The notes below the pieces were generated by a model. That model saw only the letters and a program-made list of their open reading frames with translations, did not search any database and had not been told where the DNA came from. Position numbers and translations under genes: made by a program. From Xiphophorus maculatus (Eukaryota > Chordata > Actinopteri > Cyprinodontiformes > Poeciliidae), in assembly GCF_002775205.1 (NCBI RefSeq), contig NC_036446.1:694001-758000 (forward strand): 64,000 nt of DNA. The letters run 5' to 3'. The number at the start of each line of letters is the position of its first letter. Within the stretch, counting starts at the first letter, position 1. Positions 57,301 to 64,000 of the stretch are shown in pieces.

Positions 57301-60017
57301 TCTGGGTCTGTCTGGGTCTGACTGGGTCTGTCTGCGTCTGACTGCGTCTGACTGCGTCTGTCTGCGTCTGACTGGGTCTGACTGGGTCTGACTGCGTCTG
57401 ACTGGGTCTGTCTGGGTCTGTCTGCGTCTGACTGCGTCTGACTGCGTCTGACTGGGTCTGACTGCGTCTGACTGGGTCTGACTGCGTCTGACTGCGTCTG
57501 ACTGCGTCTGACTGCTTCTGACTGGGTCTGACTGCGTCTGACTGCGTCTGTCTGCGTCTGACTGGGTCTGTCTGCGTCTGTCTGCGTCTGACTGGGTCTG
57601 ACTGGGTCTGACTGCGTCTGACTGGGTCTGACTGCGTCTGACTGCGTCTGACTGCGTCTGACTGCGTCTGTCTGCGTCTGACTGGGTCTGTCTGCGTCTG
57701 TCTGCGTCTGACTGCGTCTGTCTGGGTCTGTCTGGGTCTGACTGGGTCTGTCTGCGTCTGACTGCGTCTGACTGCGTCTGTCTGCGTCTGACTGGGTCTG
57801 ACTGGGTCTGACTGCGTCTGACTGGGTCTGTCTGGGTCTGTCTGCGTCTGACTGCGTCTGACTGCGTGTGTCTGCGTCTGTCTGCGTCTGACTGCGTCTG
57901 TCTGCGTCTGATTGCGTCTGTCTGCGTCTGTCTGCGTCTATCTGCGTCTGACTGGGTCTGTCTGCTTCTGTCTGCGTCTGTCTGCGTCTATCTGCGTCTG
58001 ACTGCGTCTGTCTGCTTCTGTCTGCGTCTGTCTGCGTCTATCTGCGTCTGACTGCGTCTGTCTGCTTCTGTCTGCGTCTGTCTGCGTCTATCTGCGTCTG
58101 ACTGCGTCTGTCTGCGTCTGACTGCGTCTGACTGGGTCTGTCTGCGTCTGTCTGCGTCTGACTGCGTCTGTCTGCTTCTGACTGGGTCTGACTACGCCTG
58201 ACTGCGTCTGACTGCGTCTGACTGGGTCTGACTGCGTCTGACTGGGTCTGACTGCGTCTGACTGCGTCTGACTGCGTCTGTCTGCTTCTGACTGGGTCTG
58301 ACTACGCCTGACTGCGTCTGACTGCGTCTGACTGGGTCTGACTGCGTCTGACTGGGTCTGACTGCGTCTGACTGCGTCTGACTGCGTCTGTCTGCGTCTG
58401 ACTGGGTCTGTCTGCGTCTGTCTGCGTCTGACTGGGTCTGACTGGGTCTGACTGCGTCTGACTGGGTCTGACTGCGTCTGACTGCGTCTGACTGCGTCTG
58501 ACTGCGTCTGTCTGCGTCTGACTGGGTCTGTCTGCGTCTGTCTGCGTCTGACTGCGTCTGTCTGGGTCTGTCTGGGTCTGACTGGGTCTGTCTGCGTCTG
58601 ACTGCGTCTGACTGCGTCTGTCTGCGTCTGACTGGGTCTGACTGGGTCTGACTGCGTCTGACTGGGTCTGTCTGGGTCTGTCTGCGTCTGACTGCGTCTG
58701 ACTGCGTGTGTCTGCGTTTGTCTGCGTCTGACTGCGTCTGTCTGCGTCTGACTGCGTCTGTCTGCGTCTATCTGCGTCTGACTGCGTCTGTCTGCTTCTG
58801 TCTGCGTCTGTCTGCGTCTATCTGCGTCTGACTGCGTCTGTCTGCGTCTGTCTGCGTCTGACTGCGTCTGTCTGCGTCTGTCTGCGTCTGACTGCGTCTG
58901 TCTGCGTCTGTCTGCGTCTATCTGCGTCTGACTGCGTCTGTCTGCTTCTGTCTGCGTCTGTCTGCGTCTGACTGCGTCTGTCTGCGTCTATCTGCGTCTG
59001 ACTGCGTCTGTCTGCGTCTGTCTGCGTCTGACTGCGTCTGTCTGCTTCTGTCTGCGTCTGTCTGCGTCTGACTGCGTCTGTCTGCGTCTATCTGCGTCTG
59101 ACTGCGTCTATCTGCGTCTGACTGCGTCTGTCTGTGTCTGTCTGCGTCTGTCTGCGTCTGACTGCGTCTGACTGCGTCTGTCTGGGTCTGTCTGCGTCTG
59201 ACTGCGTCTGACTGGGTCTGTCTGCGTCTGACTGGGTCTGACTGCGTCTGACTGCGTCTGTCTGGGTCTGTCTGGCTGCGTCTGACTGCGTCTGTCTGCG
59301 TCTGTCTGCGTCTATCTGCGTCTGACTGCGTCTATCTGCGTCTGACTGAGTCTATCTGCGTCTGACTGCGTCTGTCTGCTTCTGTCTGCGTCTGTCTGCG
59401 TCTGACTGCGTCTGTCTGCGTCTATCTGCGTCTGACTGAGTCTATCTGCGTCTGTCTGCGTCTGACTGAGTCTATCTGCGTCTGACTGGGTCTTTCTGCG
59501 TCTGACTGCGTCTGTCTGCGTCTGACTGAGTCTGACTGCGTCTGTCTGCGTCTGACTGCGTCTGTCTGCGTCTATCTGCGTCTGACTGAGTCTATCTGCG
59601 TCTGACTGCGTCTGTCTGCGTCTGACTGAGTCTATCTGCGTCTGACTGCGTCTGACTGGGTCTGACTGCGTCTGTCTGCGTCTGACTGAGTCTATCTGAG
59701 TCTGACTGCGTCTGTCTGCGTCTGACTGAGTCTATCTGCGTCTATCTGCGTCTGACTGGGTCTGACTGCGTCTGTCTGCGTCTGACTGAGTCTATCTGCG
59801 TCTATCTGCGTCTGACTGCGTCTGACTGCGTCTGTCTGCGTCTGTCTGCGTCTGTCTGCGTCTCAGAATGTTTGTGTTCGGGCTGCAGATCTGACCTGTT
59901 GCAGTCGCTGCAGAGAGTAGTGAGGAAGATGGAGAGGAGGATGATGAGGATGAGGAGCAGGAAGAGTTCTGGTGTCAGGAACCACGACCCGGTCGCTTCC
60001 GCTCCCACTGCCGCCAT
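54381..60017 (-). CDS. lime1: LIME1-like single-pass transmembrane adaptor
   Basis: Five exons (minus): 59896-60017, 56108-56168, 55970-56030, 54705-54823 and 54381-54569. Phases agree and total 552 bp (183 residues). The start MAAVGAEATGSW leads into one membrane segment at about residues 18-36 (LFLLLILIILLSIFLTTL) and a Cys pair, CSDC, likely palmitoylated as in LAT/PAG/LIME adaptors. The cytosolic part has NSFELQDSKTEKPPSALIRV, encoded with its neighbour by twin 61-bp exons. A tyrosine motif, NTVYARVSKK, is a possible SH2 or Lck/Fyn docking site. Such adaptors gather Src-family kinases and Csk at lymphocyte membranes. The right-hand neighbour of SLC2A4RG in this orientation is LIME1 in human, and this drives the name; residue similarity is weak, so LAT-like is the alternative. 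The start of the last exon and the donor of exon 4 (GGGTTCTT) are the least certain points. Intron 1 is 3.7 kb, almost all minisatellite. Confidence 0.7.
56587..59869. repeat. 10-bp minisatellite (TCTGACTGCG/TCTGTCTGCG)n, ~3.3 kb
   Basis: About 328 tandem copies of a 10-bp unit, with variants ACTGCG, ACTGGG, TCTGCG, TCTGGG, TCTGCT and ATCTGCG. Higher-order structure is visible: 57061-57446 is repeated exactly at 57481-57866, a 420-bp shift. The block 57541-57875 recurs at 58381-58715, an 840-bp shift. The phase changes once near 59272. The right-hand part (59280-59860) is enriched for TCTATCTGCG and ACTGAG variants. It fills intron 1 of the lime1-like gene and ends 26 bp from its exon 1 donor. 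Short open frames through it are artefacts. Confidence 0.97.
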
Positions 60018-60975
60018 GGAGGATTCCCGGATCCGACCCTGGAATTAACCCAACAGGAACCAGGAAGATCACCTGAGCACCGAGCTTCTCGATCAGAACC
60101 AGAAAGTTCTGTTCAGTGAGGACGGAACCAGCGGAACCAGAGATTACTACTGGAATGGTTCTGCTCGTCGTGGTTCTGCACAGACACCAGAACCCGAAAC
60201 ATCCACTGTGCTTCAGAAAAGATCAGGTTCCAGAACCGTTCTGGCTTAACAAGCCAGAACCTGGGTCACAGGTGAACCGAAGGTAGAGCAGTAAATATAG
60301 AAGCCTCAGCCGGGTCCATCAGAACCATTTGGACCTTTTTTCATAGATAACAGTGACTCACCAGCCTGTGTTCTGACGCGTTCAGCAGATTAGTTAAAGA
60401 TGTCGGCCACGTTGGAAATAATCAGGAGGTTCTGGAGAGAGACTGTGAATCGTAGCACTTGGGTCGGGTTCTGCCCGGCAGAACTCTGATGGTTCTGGTT
60501 CCTATGAGAGAAGAGCTGCAGCCCGACGCCAGCTTTCAGCCGTAAATGAAAATGAGTTTGTTTCTGTTTCCTGCAGCATGCAAATCGGGTCCGACCCGAA
60601 TGACGCCTTTCAGGACAAACCCACAAAGACGGCTCTGTCAGAACCTTTAGTGTTCTGATCGGACCTGTAATGGGTCAAAACCTCCTACATCCTGATCGGA
60701 CCTCTAACAGCTCATGTTTACACTGAGGAGGTACCGGGTGTGTTCAGGTCCGACTCGCTGTGTTTGACTTTCTGGGTGTTTCCACCTCCGACGGTTCACC
60801 GGATCAGATGACAGACAGGTTCTGTCCAACCGGCCCGATCAGAACCTAGAGAGGCCAACACATTCTGAAACCGTTCGGAACCGGGTTCCAGGAGCAGCAG
60901 CAACTGAAAGACGAATCAAACTGCTGGGTTTCCTTAGAGAGAAACTTGAAGTTCAACTTGATGCACTGATTGATA
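60018..60975. other. lime1-like promoter side and intergenic DNA
   Basis: This is the upstream side of the lime1-like gene. The first ~200 bp would include its 5' untranslated region. There is no CpG island and no clear TATA box. CAGAACC words are dense. No other gene is seen. Confidence 0.35.
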
Positions 60976-61228
60976 ACTGGGCCTAACTGGGACTAACTGG
61001 GCCTAACTGGGCCTAACTGGGACTAACTGGGCCTAACTGGGCCTAACTGGGACTAACTGAGCCTAACTGGGCCTAACTGGGCCTAACTGGGACTAACTGA
61101 GCCTAACTGGGCCTAACTGGGACTAACTGAGCCTAACTGGGCCTAACTGGGACTAACTGAGCCTAACTGGGCCTAACTGGGCCTAACTGGGACTAACTGA
61201 GCCTAACTGGGCCTAACTGGGCCTAACT
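60976..61228. repeat. 10-bp minisatellite (GGSMCTAACT)n
   Basis: About 25 copies alternating GGCCTAACTG, GGACTAACTG and GAGCCTAACTG in a roughly three-unit pattern. Confidence 0.95.
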
Positions 61229-64000
61229 ATGATGACCCAACTGACCAACAACCTGACAGGAGGCTGAAATCGGCTTTGAGATGGAAACAGACGAAAGTTT
61301 CACATTAGAAACCAGGGAATCAAAAAGTGGATCTGTGAAAGTGATGATGAAGAATAAAACCTCCTCCTCTTCTTCATCACCGTCATCATCATCATCATCA
61401 TCGGTTTATTTTCAGAAGAAGACCTTTCATCTCATCTAGTTAACCTTCATCGCCTTCAACCAGCTGAAACCTGAAACTCAAACAGCTGATCGACTGGAGA
61501 TCAATCATCTATAATCACATCTTCTGATCTCTGCGACCTTTGCCCTCTGTGATGTCAGAGAGAGAAGCTGGAAGATTAGTTTAGAACAGATCAGTGTTAA
61601 CTGGTCTCCAGTTCCAGTTAAACAGGCAAACTGGTTTCTAATTTGAGCTAAACTGGTTAAGAAGTTAAAGTACAAACCAACCTGAGTTCTGGGAGTTCTG
61701 GTTCTGCTGGACTTCCTGCTCCACGTTTACGGAGCGACTGAGAGAGCAAACATGCAGCTGATCACACCAAAACACACACACACACTGTGGCTCTTCCTCC
61801 TCCTCTTCCTCACTGCAGAACCAATCAGATGTTTGTTGATGCTCTGAGTTTTACAGGAAACGGACCGGCTGCCTGGTTCTGTTCTGGCTGCCTGGTTCTG
61901 TTCTGGCCCGGCTGCCTGGTTCTGTTCTGGCTGCCTGGTTCTGTTCTGGCCCGGCTGCCTGGTTCTGTTCTGGCCCGGCTGCCTGGTTCTGTTCTGGCTG
62001 CCTGGTTCTGTTCTGGCCCGGCTGCCTGGTTCTGGCCCGCCCTGCAGCTGATAAGCTGCTGAAAGCGGAGCGTTATCTGCGGCTCCAGGTTCGGGCGGGT
62101 TCAGACGTTTCCCCCAAACTGAACCAACTGAAATCTTCAGTGAATTTAAACGGCAGATTTTAAAAGATGATTTTACTCCAGATAAATTCGGTAATTTAAC
62201 GGTCAGACGGTCATTATGTCGCTTTATTAATGAACCTGATTACTGCTTTTTAGTTTTAGTTCATTTTCAGACATTCACAATCAACAACTTCATATTGACC
62301 ATCCTGAATGATTATTCAAGATTTCTGAAGTCACATTATTCTATGAAGAATAATTAATAATAACTTACATTATATTATTATTATTGACAGATTCTAATTC
62401 ATTTCAAGGTGGCGGTTTCATCATCTGAAGGGTCAGACATCCGGAACTACATAAATATATGGCAACATAATTATGACTTAGTCTACAGTTTTAGATACAG
62501 CAGTTATGAAATGTTGCCACTGAGGTGTCCAAAACGCTGCCTGCAGAATTTTGGGTTTCCTGCATAAATGATCAGAAAATGCTTCAGAGTGGAAAAGATC
62601 AGCAGGATTTTAGAAAATGGATGGGAGGCGAGGGGAACAAGAACTTCATAATTATTCTCTGCCGAGACAGAAACGTCCCGTCTAAGAGCCTTACAGTAAA
62701 GTGTCGCGGTGTGACCAGCAGGTGTCACTGTGGTTCAATAACAATGGGAACCTCTGCGGGTTTGCTGACGGCTGATCAGAGTTAGCTGCTGTTTGAGTCA
62801 GTGGCTTTCATGTTTGTTAAATAAACTAAAGACCGGTGGACTCCATTTTGGAGCAATAAATGGACAAATGTTTCCTAGAGTCAAACAAACAGTAAACCAA
62901 AGCTTCAGTAAAATATTATAGAGCTGGAGGAGCTAAAAGTTCTGCAGGCGACCCAAGATGCAGTTTCTAAATACTTTTAAAATACTTTGATTGTTTCAAT
63001 TTCAAAATGATATGTAAATCTGTGACGTTTTAACAGAATAATTGCTAAAGATATCAGTGATGTCACAATGTTACTTCAAGAATCTCAAGATTTCTGAAGT
63101 ACATTAAAAATGTCAAGAATTACTCAGAATTATGCTAGTCAGAACAAAAATCGAGACGTCTCAAATTTATTTTATGACTCATAATTTACTGGTGAGTAAA
63201 ATTAATGGATGGAACATTAATTTGCATTAATTTTCCATGCAAATTAATTGTAAGTATGACGTCGTTTATACCGGTCAGAATGTAATTAGAGACTGAAAAC
63301 ACAATTAGAGTCTGACACTGGCATTCTGGAAGGATGAAGAATCTGCTAAAACACAGAAACAACTTCTTTCTGTCCACATTGGGACTTTTTTTGTCTTGTC
63401 CCCCCCACCCCATTTAAAGTATTTATTTTTCAGATTTTCTGTGTACACACTTGTTTAGGGTCCCTGTTTATTCCCCTCAGCGCAAAAGAGAATAATACAT
63501 TAACATAGTTTGGATTAAAATTGTACCAAAATGAAGACAAAAAATTTAAAAAACGCATGTTTCACAGCAACATACTCAGAGGAACAAAACTGGGAAGAAA
63601 CGCTACAATTTAACGCAGGTCGCATTTTACCAGCTCACATTCAGATATCTGGAACGGAAGTGTGGTGAAACTGATTTTATGTTAAAACGGCTTGCCATAG
63701 CACGATACAGGCTTCAGGTGTCCCATCATCATCATCATCATCATCAGCTGCAGGTCTGTACATCCAAACTTCTTGTTTCTGTCCATTTATGCGCCTTAAA
63801 GCTCATTATATGAATATGAATCATATAATTCATATTATTATTATATTCATATAATTCAGTTTGGTTTTCACTGATCGGTGTCTGAAACGGGAGCTGCTCT
63901 AGCTAATGCTAACTACTTCGGGCTAGCATGTGCAGCTAATGCGGAATCTGTATTTTGAGTTTGATTGGTGGGTTAAATGTCATGTTGACATCACAATCCT
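61229..64000. other. Intergenic DNA at the right edge
   Basis: No gene is recognised on either strand. A GGCTGCCTGGTTCTGTTCTG minisatellite lies at 61867-62038. Short CAT runs occur at 61388-61402 and 63724-63747. AT-rich palindromic sequence (ATATGAATATGAATCATATA) lies near 63808-63855. Confidence 0.4.
61867..62038. repeat. 18/26-bp minisatellite (GGCTGCCTGGTTCTGTTCT...)n
   Basis: About eight copies in two lengths: a short unit, and a long one with an added GGCCC. It contains the GGTTCTG word that is dispersed elsewhere in the window. Confidence 0.9.

Noticed and set aside
56587-59869. CRISPR-like interpretation of the regular 10-bp array
   Set aside because: There are no unique spacers, units are directly adjacent, and the host is a vertebrate; it is a minisatellite.
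59802-59895. Adaptor coding sequence continuing past CSDCNR into the minisatellite
   Set aside because: A GT donor at 59894-59895 ends the exon in phase with a downstream exon; the ETQTDADRRRQTQ extension is repeat-derived.

Overview
The window looks like teleost fish nuclear DNA. Vertebrate genes are split by short GT-AG introns. The DNA is rich in CA, GATA, ATCT and AT microsatellites, and it carries fish-type LINEs with microsatellite tails, a tRNA-derived SINE, a complete BEL/Pao retrotransposon and several non-autonomous DNA elements. The motif CAGAACC/GGTTCTG is scattered densely through the non-coding DNA. The species cannot be named from the sequence; a percomorph, perhaps a killifish or livebearer relative, is a guess.

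Layout. 1-3730 holds about two copies of a ~2 kb composite tandem repeat built mostly from ~128-bp units. 4760-5950 is a decayed zinc-finger/SAMD3-like gene copy. 6-18 kb is gene-poor and holds a solo LTR with a target duplication (9523-10052), a 60-bp micro-MITE (10389-10448), a nested fold-back repeat (12670-13330), an inverted LINE tail (13979-14134) and a MITE (16234-16819). foxb1, a single-exon forkhead gene, lies on the minus strand at 18774-19673 under a CpG island. The non-coding DNA to its right (20-29 kb) contains stretches that look like conserved enhancers. 29488-37263 is an intact BEL/Pao element with two LTRs that I read as identical. Its promoter end faces gtf2a2 (TFIIA gamma, plus strand, four exons, 37527-39539) from only ~260 bp away.

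42729-44999 (minus) is an eight-exon gene of the SLC2A4RG/ZNF395 zinc-finger family. 54381-60017 (minus) is a five-exon single-pass membrane adaptor that I read as LIME1-like. Its first intron is almost filled by a ~3.3 kb, 10-bp-unit minisatellite. Between these genes lie two frameshifted CR1/L2-group LINEs. From 60 kb to the end I see only minisatellites and unrecognised DNA.

How it fits together. In human, FOXB1 and GTF2A2 are neighbours on 15q22, and LIME1 and SLC2A4RG are neighbours in the same order and orientation on 20q13.33. The window therefore joins two conserved blocks, with the junction between 39.7 and 42.7 kb. Foxb1 is a developmental transcription factor, TFIIA gamma a basal transcription factor, SLC2A4RG a DNA-binding regulator and LIME1 a Src-family kinase adaptor. 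Nothing in the sequence links them functionally beyond linkage. Exon boundaries were set by reading splice sites and keeping reading phase; no transcript or alignment was available.
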